In this document: in pieces, positions 24,511 through 59,705 of the stretch
Numbering within the stretch: position 1 is the first letter of the stretch
How the letters are laid out: every line of letters starts with the position of its first letter
Assembly: GCA_935421135.1 (NCBI GenBank)
Contig: OW285191.1
Coordinates: 4,208,719 to 4,272,718, forward strand
Direction of reading: 5' to 3'
DNA length: 64,000 nt
From: Bugulina stolonifera
Taxonomy: Eukaryota > Bryozoa > Gymnolaemata > Cheilostomatida > Bugulidae
Program-made: the position numbers and the translations under genes
The notes under the pieces: generated by a model
What the model saw: the letters and a program-made list of their open reading frames with translations, nothing else
Told to the model about the DNA's origin: nothing
Database searches by the model: none

Positions 24511-25153
24511 TCGTTTTTCACGGCCAACAGATAACAATGGGAGAGCAACTCCAAATTATTCACAATTCCTTAAATTTGATACCTTATCTATCCTGTGGAT
24601 TCAATTAACACAACCCAAATAATGTATAAAACTGTTGATGAAACGTGCAAAGTCAGTCAATGGTTCATATCTCATGCATAATGCTATTGTATAACTCTTC
24701 TACAATTGTGAATATATATATATTATAATATATTGTGTTATGTGTACATGAGAAGAGATCATAAATATTGCTGAAATCTTTATATCAGTAATTGAAAGGC
24801 ATTGCTCTAGATATATACATAGAACTCACATTATGAGTATAAGTATAGCCCCATATATTTTTGCTAATCATAAATATCCTGCTAGTCATAAATACTCTTT
24901 ATCTTTAGTATTTGTGAACAGTTATTCAAAATATTATATTTTAAATTTTTTCAGTTTTATTATACAGTAGTCATCCAAAAAGATTTTATGTTTTTGAGTT
25001 ATCATCCCTCTTTCTCTCTCTTATAATATGGGATTTGTCGCCTCTTATTAGAACATGGCAACTTATTATATAACCTCGAAAAATGAAATCATAATTCCTG
25101 ACTAACAAACGTAATACATGTAGCTAATGTTATAGATATTATAATATTTTTTG

Positions 25154-25247
25154 TTCAAACAACTTCGCCTGCAAATAGAGGCACTTTTATGTATATTTTG
25201 TTGCATAAATTTAAATACAGATTCATTCATTCATTCATTCATTCACT
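25154..25247 (+). mobile_element. Retroelement tail ending in (ATTC)n
   Basis: It begins GTTCAAACAACTTCGCCTGC and ends AAATACAGATTCATTCATTC. A second copy of the same approximately 95 bp is at 37951-38046. A shared body plus a tetranucleotide tail is typical of the 3' end of a LINE or SINE. It ends about 30 bp before the acceptor of the esterase A leader/first coding exon. Confidence 0.65.
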
Positions 25248-25277
25248 CGTGTACGATTGCTTGACTTGACCTTGTAG

Positions 25278-25305
25278 AGACGCAGAGGTCACGCTTATCA
25301 TTAAG
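25278..25305 (+). other. 5' UTR part of coding exon 1, esterase A
   Basis: The acceptor CCTTGTAG precedes AGACGCAGAGGTCACGCTTA, conserved in A, B and C. In B and C an upstream leader exon exists; for A no leader exon was found. Confidence 0.6.
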
Positions 25306-32739
<7,434 letters not shown>

Positions 32740-32955
32740 GATTACTTAACAGTAACTATCTCAAAATGTGATATTCAGATATAAGTACAAGTGTGTGAGT
32801 GTAGACCTAAATAACATTTCTACTAGATAACAGGCAACAAAATGCATGTACCACCATTCTCGTGTCATATTCCTGGATTTTGTATAAATAGATACTAATA
32901 TACTGTACGCTATACTATTAATGCATATATTTTAGTGTCATAAAACAAAAAAACT

Positions 32956-32961
32956 AATAAA
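32956..32961 (+). terminator. Poly(A) signal of esterase A
   Basis: The first AATAAA after the stop, about 217 bases downstream. Confidence 0.45.
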
Positions 32962-33181
32962 GAGCTCGATATTTTATAATATTATAGATATTATAAAATA
33001 TAGTATATTTATAATATAGTAGTAGCTCAAGTAATGAAATACTAGTTTTTACTGATACTTTTCAGGTCTACAGCACTGTTTAGTGCATGAGCACTCTTCA
33101 GGACTTAGATATAAACGATAGTAGGCGATAGTAGGCGATAGTAGACGATAGTAAATGATAGTATATGGAGATTTTTTTGTA

Positions 33182-33470
33182 GGGAGCAGCCGTGGCTTAG
33201 GGGTTAGAATGCTGAGTTTTCATGCTGAAGGTTCCAAGTTCGAATCTCGGTCACGGTGGTGTTAGGAAGAGCATCCAGCCACAATTGCTCCTGTGCCTCA
33301 TATAAAAGTTCTTGGGGTCATGCAAAGCATGGCTTCAAGGCAACTCCTCTACCCCTGCCAAAAAGGCCATGTCATCTGGGCCTTTCTCACTGGGAGTTGG
33401 CCAGCACTAGCACCTGGCAGTGCAAGCTGCAAGGGGCTGGTCAGGCCAAGGAGTATAAGCCGGTGAGTTA
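33182..33470 (+). mobile_element. tRNA-derived SINE, long copy
   Basis: The head has an A box-like GTGGCTTAGGGG and B box AGTTCGAATCTC. The body includes GTTAGGAAGAGCATCCAGCC, shared with the copies at 42855 and 52065, then ends near CAAGGAGTATAAGCC. The 71-codon open frame inside it is not a gene. Confidence 0.65.
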
Positions 33471-33637
33471 AATGGAGGTTTTTAGTATTGTACTAGCATG
33501 TACTATATACTCAAACCTAGCAGGTAAATACAACCTAGGCAAGTATGAGAAATACTTAATTATTACAAAACCGAGTTATCCCGTAATTATAAACTCACCA
33601 GTCAATCCCGGTACAAAAGAAATTTCTTGCTTGCACA

Positions 33638-33741
33638 TGCGTAACAACAATGAGTGGTAAGGTGAATGCGTAACAACAATGAGTGGTAAGGCGAATGCGT
33701 AACAACGATGAGTGGTAAGGTGAATGCGTAACAACAATGAG
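33638..33741. repeat. 29-bp tandem units
   Basis: About 3.5 copies of GCGTAACAACAATGAGTGGT plus AAGGTGAAT. Confidence 0.85.
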
Positions 33742-35416
33742 CGAATAAAATAAATTCTTCAAGTTTGTGAATGTACATTAATTGTAACATTGTGCTAATT
33801 AACATAACCTGGGTGGAAGAGTTGTATTCAAGTCGCACACACTGCTGTCATAGAAGGTAACCCCTTATCATGTTGCTCGCTTCCGCTTTCGAGGTCCACT
33901 AAATAGGCAGGCGAAATGCATTAACCTCAACCAAAACAAAACACACAAGGCTAGATCTCTCTGATCTGGAGTAACCAGGAGATGGGTCTAATACCAGTTA
34001 GAGAAAGCTCCATTGTTGAAATTAGCAAGTCTTGCTTATTCGTAGTTCATCTAGCTACCTGCTTTATTTATTGTCCAACTTACAACATATTACACAATTA
34101 GTTTCGCAAGCTAGGCTAAGCTTGTAACAACAAAAAAGCTGACAGTACACAATGATTCTGCAGTTTTAACAACCACTTACTGTGAACATTTTTGTAACCA
34201 CAACTGATATAGCAATATGAAAAAACACTGATATGTCACAACTATCTAGACATCTATACTACAATGTGTTTACTCCTACTGAAGCTAGTTGCATACATGT
34301 ATATACAGTACATGTATGTAGGCATACATGTAAATGGACATTGGATTTACATGTAGGCCTATGTTGAATATATTGTGGTGAAACATTCATAAAATACATT
34401 TTAATATAGTTCATTCACTACAGTCCCCATGGCTTAAACCTGTCCATATTCATTTCGTATCAAACATCGGTTTCGGCAAAAGAGAACAGTCGTTCCTTCC
34501 TTATTGATATCAGGTTCTATGTCCGTTCTAGTGCATATTTATAGTTACATTTGAATAATTATAGTACATAGATAGTGCTGATACTCACAACAATAGTCGA
34601 ACAAGTCTCTAAAATCTACAGTCAAAGTCAGAACTCTGGGCCCATAACCTATTGAGATTAGGAAGTCTTGCATATTTCGAAGCTTACTAGCTAACTGCTT
34701 TATTTATCCTCTTGCAACATATCACGTAATTGCAGTTTTGCGTGACAACAAAAAAGTTGATAGTACGTGCAATGATGCAGCATTTTCAACATCAATGAGA
34801 TTGTGAAAGTTCACACAAGAACGATTTCATCAAATCCATGAATTGTCTGTAAAATCGTTATAGTCTGGAATCGGCTATTTCGTACAACTGAATTATGTAT
34901 GCAGATAATCACGTGTATTGTAAAGTGTACATAAAACCTACTGCAGATGTGCTGTGTCTATCTTCGCTAATGCATGCAAACTTACTTGCCTTGGAGTAAT
35001 ATATCACTGCTTACACTTTCCCATAGTTATGCGAAAGATTGGCAGGTATGTCAGGTGCTTTGATTAAATCGCCACATCACACTATAGCTTCAACAAAATA
35101 TGGACATGAATCTATATTCTTTACGTTGCTGTTCAACAGATAGTCTGTACCATCTAGTTGATGACAACTGCGTGCACTACATGAATGACTATGAGTGCTT
35201 GTTACAAGTATATACTTGTATGCTGACAATATAATATAGGTGTACATGTGCAATGTATACAGTAGGTGTCTGTCAGGTGCCCCTAATAATCTTAAATCCC
35301 TCGTGAACAGTGAGGAATTTTAAGGAAGACGTGTTGCAAGGAGATTAGTATGTACCATGTGATATATCACTATATGTCACATGTCTATTTATACATGAAT
35401 AGCCTACAGCACAGGA

Positions 35417-35424
35417 TATATAAA
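35417..35424 (+). promoter_or_regulatory. TATA box of esterase B
   Basis: TATATAAA lies in a block conserved with esterase C (46140-46147). Conservation spans about 34985-35500 against 45715-46230. Transcription should start about 30 bases downstream. Confidence 0.65.
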
Positions 35425-35449
35425 CAGTCAACCATCCATAAATCTCTAC

Positions 35450-35491
35450 ATTCATCAATCTCTAGAGGAAAGATACAGAACAACAGACCAA
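35450..35491 (+). other. Non-coding leader exon of esterase B
   Basis: The interval between the predicted start and a GTGAGT donor (exon ends 35491) is conserved with C. It would splice to the acceptor at 35918, which lies 28 bases before the ATG. The 5' border is estimated from the TATA position. Confidence 0.5.
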
Positions 35492-35946
35492 GTGAGTATC
35501 ACAGGCTATATTATTATTTACTTTCTACTGGTATGTACATGTACAGTAGTCAGTAGGTACTACCATACCTAAACTCTATGGTAGGCTATGTTAGAGTCAA
35601 TTTTTGTGAACATTCTTATATTTTTATGCTGGACAAACGTCTGTATCCTAATATACCAAATCACTTTTTAATTCTAAAATTCAAACTCAAGTGAATTTTT
35701 TAAACTCATGGTCTGTCTTCCATGCTTCAAGGATCTTTGTTTGGTTACAACTTTCACTGTTTATAAAGTCGTCCATGGATGAATAAAATAAAATTCGCTC
35801 TGATGCTAATATTATGTAGTGTACATCATCATGGTCTGATAGAAAAGATGACTATGTACATGTACACTTGTACAAGTTAAACTGTTTCAATCGTGTATGA
35901 TATTGCGTGACCTTGTAGAGACGCAGAGGTTACACTTATCATCAAG

Positions 35947-44351
<8,405 letters not shown>

Positions 44352-44578
44352 GATTACTTAAGAGTAACTATCTCAAAATGTTATATACAGATAGAAGTAC
44401 AAGTGTGTGAGTAGTAGGCCTAAATGCCTAAACAACATTCCTACTAGATAACAATGGACAAAGTACCACTAATACTTGTGTCATATTTCTGGATTTTGTG
44501 CATATACAATATGTAGATACTAATAATATACACAATTACTAATACAGATATGTTATACTTGCATTAAAATTAATTTTG

Positions 44579-44584
44579 AATAAA
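44579..44584 (+). terminator. Poly(A) signal of esterase B
   Basis: AATAAA about 230 bases past the stop, at a spacing similar to copy A. Confidence 0.45.
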
Positions 44585-45714
44585 ATGAAGTAAACTAATG
44601 GAGAACTCCATATTTCATAATAATAATGTTATAAAATAAAGTATTTATAGCTAAGATACTGAAATATTAGTTTTTACTTATGCTTCTCCGGTCTAAAGTA
44701 CTGTTGGATATAATTGTTATGATGGTGTAGGGTAGTTATTTTATCACTCTCCAAATAGAAAATAATGAAAACGTGTACTGCATACTCAAACATAGCAGGT
44801 AAATGCCTCCTATGCAATTATGAGAAATACTCAATTATTGCAAAATCAGAGTTATACTATGTGTAAAATGAATCCTTCAGATTTGGGATTCACCATGTAA
44901 TATTAGATAATTGTAAATATTACTAGGGTGTCATGCACACTCCAGTTATGGAAAGTCAGCTCTAATCATGTCACTTGTACAAACTTTGGCTTTTGAGGTC
45001 CATCAATAGGATGGTTAAATGCATAAAACAGAATAAAATTAAAAGAGCTTGGCTAGATCTCACTGATCAGGAGAAACCAGGAGATTAGTTCTGCACACTA
45101 GATAGATTGTGAAAGTTAGGGTGTTGTCTTACCAGATACGCACTTGAGTTACCAGCGACTTAAACATTTCTAATGGGTGTTGTATTACTTTAATCAAAAA
45201 TACATTGTACACCTATCTATACCATAAACACATCAAACGATCTCTCTAGAAACACCAATCAAAGTAATGATAATAAATTGGATGTAAACTTGAGTAAATA
45301 GATGATGTAATTACTACCATTTCATGGCTCATGTAACTATGTGATTATAAATATTATCATAATCACATGTATAATAATCACATGTATAATAATAATAATG
45401 TATGTTTATAATGCTTGAAGGGAGGCAACTCCAACCACAACAGATGGTAATGATTATAACAATGTTGTCATCATTACTAATTAAATTAGACTAATTTACA
45501 AATAATGTTACACGTACATGCTTGCAAGTTTCACTTAACAATTTCTAAGGGACAACTAAAGCATTAATAATTGCCTTAATTGTAAACCACATGTGCAATT
45601 AATGTGTTCCAAACAATTTATGCAGTTATGTGTAGACAGTCACAAGTAATGTACATGATTTATATACATGTATATAGAACCTGAATGTAGATGGAAAGTC
45701 ATCCTATTATGCAT
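44585..45714. other. Spacer between esterases B and C
   Basis: No gene is seen. Short ATAATCACATGT repeats lie near 45350-45400. The promoter homology block shared with B begins near 45715. Confidence 0.45.
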
Positions 45715-46139
45715 GTAGGCTATGTACTAGCCTTGGAGTTATACATTTCCCATGGTTAATTATGCGAAAGGTGTGTCAGGTGCTTTGATTAAATCACCAC
45801 ATCACACCATAGCTTCAGCCATACCATGGACATGAATCTGTATGTTTTATGTTGTTGTTAAATAGATAATCTGTACCATCTAGTTGATGACAACTGCATG
45901 TACCTGTACGTGAACAAGACCGACTGTGAGTGCTTGTACTTGTCTACTGACAATGTTTACACTGTATGTGTATACATATACAGTGCATACAGCAGGTAAC
46001 TGACAGGTGCTCCTAATATTATTTTAAATTCCTTGTGAACAGTGAGGCATTTCAAGGTTGACGTGTTACAAGAAGATGAGTGTGAACCATGTGATATACA
46101 TCACATGTCTATTATACATATATAGCCTACACCACAGGC

Positions 46140-46147
46140 TATATAAA
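46140..46147 (+). promoter_or_regulatory. TATA box of esterase C
   Basis: TATATAAA in the block conserved with the B promoter; the leader exon follows. Confidence 0.65.
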
Positions 46148-46172
46148 CAGTTAACCATCCATAAACCTCTAC

Positions 46173-46214
46173 ATTCATCAATCTCTAGAGGAAAGATACG
46201 GAACAGCAGAATAA
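46173..46214 (+). other. Non-coding leader exon of esterase C
   Basis: Conserved with B (CATTCATCAATCTCTAGAGG and GAAAGATAC blocks), ending at a GTGAGT donor. It should splice to the acceptor at 46539. The 5' border is estimated. Confidence 0.5.
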
Positions 46215-46340
46215 GTGAGTATAATATGTACTTGATAATTATGTACATGTGGGAAACTTCATACATGCTCTTGTATAATTATACTGAAAACCATGTATAC
46301 TGTAGTACACAATATAAATTTGCTATAAACGAGTACATTG

Positions 46341-46392
46341 TAATCACAACCCTAACCCAAACCCCAAACCCCAAACCCCAAACCCCAAACCC
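46341..46392. repeat. CCCCAAA array upstream of esterase C
   Basis: ACCCTAACCCAAACCCC followed by CAAACCC repeats, in the leader intron of C. Telomere-like in composition. Confidence 0.8.
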
Positions 46393-46567
46393 CTTTTACT
46401 GTTCCAAAAGCCATCCTTAGACAAATATATTGTATAGATAAAGGTGGTTTTGATGCTAATATGTACATCGTATGGTCTGATAGTAAAGGTGTTTATTGCT
46501 ATGTACATTTCAAACTGTTTCTCTTGCGTGGCCTTGTAGAGACGCAGAGGTCACGCTTATAATCAAG

Positions 46568-53631
<7,064 letters not shown>

Positions 53632-54312
53632 GATAACTTAACAGCAGCTCTAGGAAAGTGTTATATACATATTATATGCGATTAGTCAGTCCCTATGTAA
53701 ACAGCATCTTTGATAACTAACCAATAACCAATGCCCATCCTTCTCATGAAATAATTTTGGGTTTTTATATTGACCATATTGGTGCCTTAGTTTTTGTTTA
53801 TCAGTTGTATGATCACTAATAATTTAGCAATTTTCTTTGTGCACCTTCCACAATATAAAATTATCATAGTCTACATTCGCACTGTTGTACAAGTTACAAT
53901 AGCGTCATAAATCAAGATAATGTTTTTTTCATACTTAACTGATGACTTTAGCATTTTGGTGCATACACCCAAGTAAAGACTCTTTTCTCATTAAAATTAA
54001 TAATTTTGCATAAATTTTTATGATGTATATAATTATTTCACCGTTGGCATTTTAGAGTCAAGTCAGGGCACCATCTGTGATACCTACCTGTTGCATATAA
54101 TACATACCTTTAGGGATTAGTTAGACCCGACTCCAGCTTACAGAGCCTTATTCACATACCAATTAGGCAGCCATTATATATGTAAATACCCTGATTTATC
54201 CCTTATAACACCATCCATACTCATTCAGAGGCCTCTAATAACTCTGGAGATGTATGATATTATTCTCACATTAGCAACCAAACTCCTAGTTTTTATGAAA
54301 TTCAACAAAACG
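53632..54312. other. Convergent intergenic spacer
   Basis: 3' UTR and spacer between esterase C (plus) and CPEB1 (minus). No clear AATAAA for C; ATTAAA near 53992 is a candidate. Confidence 0.4.
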
Positions 54313-54318
54313 TTTATT
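54313..54318 (-). terminator. Poly(A) signal of CPEB1
   Basis: AATAAA on the minus strand, about 435 bases past the stop codon. Confidence 0.5.
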
Positions 54319-54416
54319 CAGTCAATAACATAGCATAACAAGTTAGACAACATAAACATTTATACAAAAAATAACTTTAACAAGATAGGCAGATGCTGTG
54401 AAAATGCACTTGTGCC

Positions 54417-54499
54417 ATAAAACAAATTCAAAACTTGCCAGAAACAATTATTGCTGGTGGCACATTACTGAAACTGAATGTAAAAATCTGGAAATAAAA
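54417..54499 (-). promoter_or_regulatory. Candidate cytoplasmic polyadenylation elements in the CPEB1 3' UTR
   Basis: Two UUUUAU motifs on the transcript strand (reverse of 54494-54499 and 54417-54422). The nearer is about 100 nt before AATAAA, near the outer limit of spacing for active CPEs. CPEB proteins bind UUUUAU. Confidence 0.35.
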
Positions 54500-54749
54500 A
54501 GATATTAGCTTAAGAATCCTCAACTATCGTTTCATTGAACGGCTAAATAATAATATAAACACTAAACTATCTCTAGGAGTGAGAGAGGACAAAACAGTTA
54601 ACAGTCATTTTTGTAGCTATTTTAAGCGTAAGAACAGTTAAATAAGAAAGCTATGGCCAGATTATCAAGAAAGTCTATGGTATGCTATTGTGTCGGAAAC
54701 CGGGGTACCCGTTTATTGTAGACATACATTGTTGTCGCGTTTATTCAAA

Positions 54750-57700
54750 TTAAGCAACTTGGTCATCAGGGTAGTGCGGGGTAAACCCATTTCTCTTAGG
54801 ACTTTTTCCGTTTCTGGTCAGGGGGCTGTGTGGTCCAGAGGAAAGATTCAGTTGCTCATGCTGCTTTTTCCAGCATTCATTGCAGTAGTACTGGAAGAAA
54901 TAGATAAAATGCATGTTATTTTAGTGACACATTTTATACTTGGTATTTGCATTAGCTCATGGATATTTAGACTGTGGCTATATTTAGACATTGGCTATTA
55001 CACGACACTGCCAGGCATGTGCGCAATGTCTTTCAAAAGCAATGAGGTGCATGCTTACTTTTCTACTGAAAGTGGAAGCTACCAGTAGAATTTTGGGCAC
55101 ATCACACCAGCGTGAACAGGACTTACCTTAAAGCACTGTGGGTTCCTGCAGAAATATGGTCCAACACTGATTCTACACACAGCACAGTATGACAACTCCA
55201 AATAGGGATCAATCTGAACCTGAAAGAGAAAACGAGAATGTTTACAATGTATGATTAAGTTGTAGGCTCTTGTCCTACTCGGTTATTGTTATAAAACATA
55301 CTGGTCTGTCTGTTTTAAAAATTAGTCAGCAGATACAAGCAAGTCGTTTACCTTTTTGGTGAATTTGCAGGCCTTTATCTCAACAAAAGCAGCGTTCACG
55401 GCCTTCACAAAGCTCTTGTGGCTATGGAAAGTGACCCTTCCAGAACCTAGAACAGAATAATGCAATGAATTGGCAGCAACAAGAAAAAAAGAAAGACTTA
55501 CTCATTCCAATTACTGACAACATTTTTCTAATGATAATGTCCATGTATTTAGTCTGTCAACTTTCTATAACCTGAAACACACTACTTACCGATTGGATAT
55601 TTATATCTGTCTGTGTCAATCCCAGCATAAACAACCTTCCCAAACAGATCTTCCATAACGTGAGCCAAACCTTCTGCACTCAGCATGCCGTGCAGTGCTC
55701 CAACAAATATGGTGGAGTCGTTGTCCAACTTTGGAGCAATACAGTGACTTGCCACATAGTTGCTGTCATCCAGAAGCCAAGGGATTACTTGCACCTGTCA
55801 TGAGAAACGAGGCAACTTTTACATACTTGGTAATCTTCAATGACCCTCTTTGACAACAGCATGACAATACTTTTTCACGATGTATACACAAGTAATAATA
55901 GTGAGTTAGATACTGGGTAGTAAGGACTTCTCTTACCTCCTTGGATTTGATCTTGTGGCTTGACATGGCATAGTAGTAGTACTGTCCATCGTAAGACCAC
56001 CGCTTCTTACAGTTAGAGAGCATCGCCTTCACATGCTTGTCACTTTCGAATATGACATACAGGTACCCTAGAGAAACCCAAATTTCAAATATGATTACAT
56101 AGTGTACAAGTATTTAAAATCATCGCACGTCCGCAGAGATATTTTTATGACATATCGGTTAATTTCCGGGAGTGGTTCAACTTACCACAGCAGAATGTGT
56201 CATTGGTGCATCGCTTCACTCTCGAAGGATTTCGAGATTTACCGTTATCTCCAGGAGTTTCAATCTTCACTTGACCAAACATTCGTAAGGCTGCTTGTAA
56301 GTCCGCTGAAAGCATATAGTGGTAGAAGGTGAGAGAAGCCATGTTTTAATAGTAAATTCATCTCCCACTGCAGCAAAGGTATGAGAATTAAGCTCCAAGA
56401 CACATCTAACTCACCATAAGTGGTATCCCACGGAACACCTCCCAGAAATACTTTGCAAGAATAAACAGGATTCTTGTGAATTCTTGTTGGTAGAACTCCT
56501 CGCCAGGTGCAAGTGGCATCATGGCTTGCTGTAATTAGTATATGGAATGCATATGCATACATGCAGCTCGTTAAATTAAAAACAGCATCATATTTTGGAA
56601 ACGGTGTACATGTATATATTGGTTGAGAGCAGATATGTACCAAGTGTCACTTACCGGCAGCCTGTCGGTGTCGGTCTGCCGCAACGTCAATATTAGAATC
56701 CGGAGCCAAAGCATCACTGAAACTCATGTCTAAATTGAGAGAGGGGCGGAGTCTTCCACGGGTAGGGACACCTGGTCTGCGTTGGCCAATCAAACGATAA
56801 CTTCCTAGTAATAGAAATAGCATAAATGGAAAGTGATAATCACATAAAGAAAAGACAACTATTTAAACTACATTTTGTTACAAAGTAACAGAAGGTTGAT
56901 AGAAATAAGGGTTTTAGTGCTTGCTGTTGCAAAGAATCTGCTAGATGTATGTGCATACCAGAACCAGGAGGAGTAGTGGAAACCAGCAGAGAACCACTTG
57001 GTGGTGAGGAGTTGGTCGTTGTTCCATTACTTTCCCCTATAGAACCTCCTAATGCAGGTCTATTCCTACAACATGAAGTATTGGCATTACGTGTGATAAG
57101 CTACTTGGAATATGCTGTAACTTGATGAAGTGAAAGAAGACTGAATAACCAAGACTGAGTAGGTGGATTACCCACTTGGTTTTATAGGGATCGAAAAAGT
57201 TCCCTTGGCCATATTGGTGATCTACTTCCTCCGACAGCTCGGGCAGTTTCTTCCTCAAAGGATTCTCAAGGTTTAGAGTACCCTACAAGATATTGTCATA
57301 AGTAGAACGCTGTACCAAATGCGAAAAACTACGAGTAGACAGGATACAATTGGTTTACAAAAAAATACCATAGTTCCAATAAGAAAATTAGTAACTTAAA
57401 ACCAGGCAAAAAATCGAAGAAGCAGTTGAAAGTTGCTTTGGCAAAGAAGCATTCGTAATATACAGTGTACTTAAGGGCTGCCATGTATAGATTCATACCA
57501 AATGCAACCTGCAGCTATCCGAGGAGCTGCTGCTGTTTCCAATAATCGAACTACCAGTGTTATCCTTCCTTGTTAGACTACTACTCGCCAAGTTCTTGCC
57601 ATCAAGGTTATTATCAGGAAAGGGTGGTGGAGAATCATGGCCAGCTATGGGTAGAGCTGTCGATTCACAGTTCGTATCAGAAGTATCCAAGGAAAAGTTA

Positions 57701-59494
57701 TTAGCACACAGATGGCCCAATGCCGTAGAGTTCATTGCTGGGCGAAAAGGCCAACTGAAAAAAAATTAGACACTTCACATTAAATTAATGTGCATATGGA
57801 TTTACGAAGTAGTTTTGAAAAGTGTACTTTGTATTTGCGTTTGCCTAATAAAAGAGAGTCAACTCACGGTCCAGATGCAGTCGTAGTGGGATTGTAACAC
57901 CCGTTGGTTTGCACACCGATGTTGTTCATGGCATTTTTTTCAGCACTTGCATTATGGACACAGCTGTGATCACCAATCTTGTCGTCAAAATCAGCATGGC
58001 CATTTTTCTCCTCACCGATTGGTGGTATGGTAACAAAGACATTCTTTCTGGTACTAGCTGTCCTGTCAATCTGTTCTTTCTCAACATCACCTGCTGATGC
58101 ATGGCCATTTGAAGCAAACCAGTTTGGTGACAAAGTTGCTGTTGGTGAAGCATGCTCAAGGACTCGGCTAGAATAGGTGCCTTTGATCAACTTTGGTTCT
58201 TTTGGCTGTGGGAGAGAAAAACCACCAGTGTCTTCTGCAGACCCACCATTGGCATCTTCTCGCTAAAAGTAAAGGGTTACAGCAGTAAAGTATTATGTTA
58301 AGCAAATTTCTGCCTGTGAATTACTCATAGGATTTATCCTTTTAACTATGTTAGTGTTTTGAATAATGCTACCTGGTCTGTGGAGGTGGAGGAAACGAGA
58401 GGGAACTGAAGCTCTGCCGAAGGAATGTTAGGCATGATTCTCAACAGATCTGCTGCCGATGATCGTGTTGCGAGCTGCTGGAGATTGAGGAACTGCTGAA
58501 GGTGAGCTGCTTGAAGTGCAGCAATGTTCCAGTTGATGGAAGTTGATGAACACCCTGTAGGTGCAATTGCACCGCCTACAACAAATGTAGAAGATCTGAA
58601 GATATTCAATACTAACAAGCATTAGCTTACATTGACTAAACTGCTTGTTGTTGCCAAAAACACCTATTTTATAATTGTAGAAATAAACTAAGATGTAATT
58701 TTATATTATGGGTTGCTGCTAAGATTTAAAAGTGCAAACAGCCATATTTACCATTGACACTTCCCAGGTTGGTGAGATTCATGTAGTTACTTAGTCCCAG
58801 GTTGCCATAGGAAGTCGGTGTAAAAGGTGAAACTCCGCCATCTACAATACAGTGATAATTAGCGGTAATAATTGAATTAATTCACACCAACATGAAAGTA
58901 AGGTGAATAAATGTTAATTATATGTTGGTTACACGATAACTATGCTCTTACTGTGGAGTTATTCTTTACATTATTTAGTCTCCCAATGTGCCTACATTAA
59001 ATGCTCCACAGTAATGCTACCGGACTGCCGTATTCGAATAAAAATGTGCTAGTTGGTGTTTGTATGCTTATGCCTAAGCTAGGATAGCAATAAAAATCTC
59101 AAAAGAGGTTTTGAAATGATATAAAGGATTGAGTTTTAAATAAAAATCAAACAATTAAGCAGATGGACTAAAGAGCAAAACAAGCAAAGTGGAAGGAGTT
59201 AATTGTTTTATAATACTCACTTAAAGCACCTGCACCAGCTGCCTCTAAACCTTGCTGGCCATTTAAAGCACCTGCACCAGCTGCCTCTAAACCTTGCTGA
59301 CCATTAGCTAGTCTGTCAGTCTTCTCCTCCTAAGAGTAAAACACCCATTTATGGCGCAATCCAAATACTGGTCAAGAATTCTAATGTACACAATAACTGC
59401 ACTTCTCACTTAAAACCATGATAAAACCAAAATATTCAAAACATTTATAACTACTATTTAAAATACACGGATAAGATGAAATACTACTTACCAT
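54750..59494 (-). CDS. CPEB1: CPEB1/Orb-type cytoplasmic polyadenylation element-binding protein
   Basis: RNA-binding regulator of mRNA poly(A) length and translation in the cytoplasm. Exons 5' to 3': 59492-59494, 59221-59329, 58752-58841, 58373-58575, 57868-58262, 57499-57754, 57176-57282, 56959-57065, 56655-56804, 56415-56528, 56186-56305, 55937-56067, 55590-55794, 55352-55446, 55127-55219, 54750-54890; all phases join, 772 aa. RRM1 has [12 protein letters not shown] and [11 protein letters not shown]2 has [16 protein letters not shown] and [20 protein letters not shown]; then [13 protein letters not shown] and a C-terminal ZZ domain (CAVC, CRNPQC, YYCNECW, H). GALHGML and YPIGSGRV place it with CPEB1 rather than CPEB2-4. 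The N-terminal half is low-complexity (Q, N, S, A) and longer than in vertebrate CPEB1 (about 560 aa). Exon 7 uses donor GTGGGT, which phase requires. The ATG-only first exon is the least certain part. Confidence 0.92.
59221..59304 (-). repeat. 42-bp in-frame tandem duplication in CPEB1 exon 2
   Basis: 59221-59262 and 59263-59304 differ at one base and encode [14 protein letters not shown] twice. The second copy ends at the exon border, and splicing regenerates the Asn-Gly that begins each unit. Confidence 0.9.
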
Positions 59495-59705
59495 TATGAA
59501 TATTATCCTTAAAACTTTTAATCAAAGATTTCAGCAAACATAAATAGTAGTAAAATATGGATAACACTTCAGTCAGCTAAACAATATTATTATAATAAAC
59601 AGAAAATCCAAAACTCCACACAATATATGGAGCTAAACTAGAGTAACAGTAAATGTCTGGAGGCCTAGTACCACCCAAATGTACTGACTAGAGCTGAGAA
59701 CCCTC

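Larger units (their letters stand above)
22533..25153. other. Non-coding stretch upstream of esterase A
   Basis: It holds the GTGCA/GTGTA low-complexity array and a tRNA-like sequence, listed separately. No copy of the TATA box and leader exon found before esterases B and C is visible here. Confidence 0.4.
32740..34984. other. Spacer between esterases A and B
   Basis: It holds the A 3' UTR, a GATAGTAGGC array (33108-33160), a tRNA-type SINE, a 29-bp array and otherwise unremarkable non-coding DNA. No additional gene is seen. Confidence 0.45.

Noticed and set aside
46496..46567. Upstream in-frame ATG giving a longer esterase C
   Set aside because: It lies before the acceptor conserved in all three copies, so it is spliced out. 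The family signal peptide begins at 46568.
54690..55088. 132-codon plus-strand frame
   Set aside because: It overlaps CPEB1's last exon and intron on the opposite strand and has no family features.
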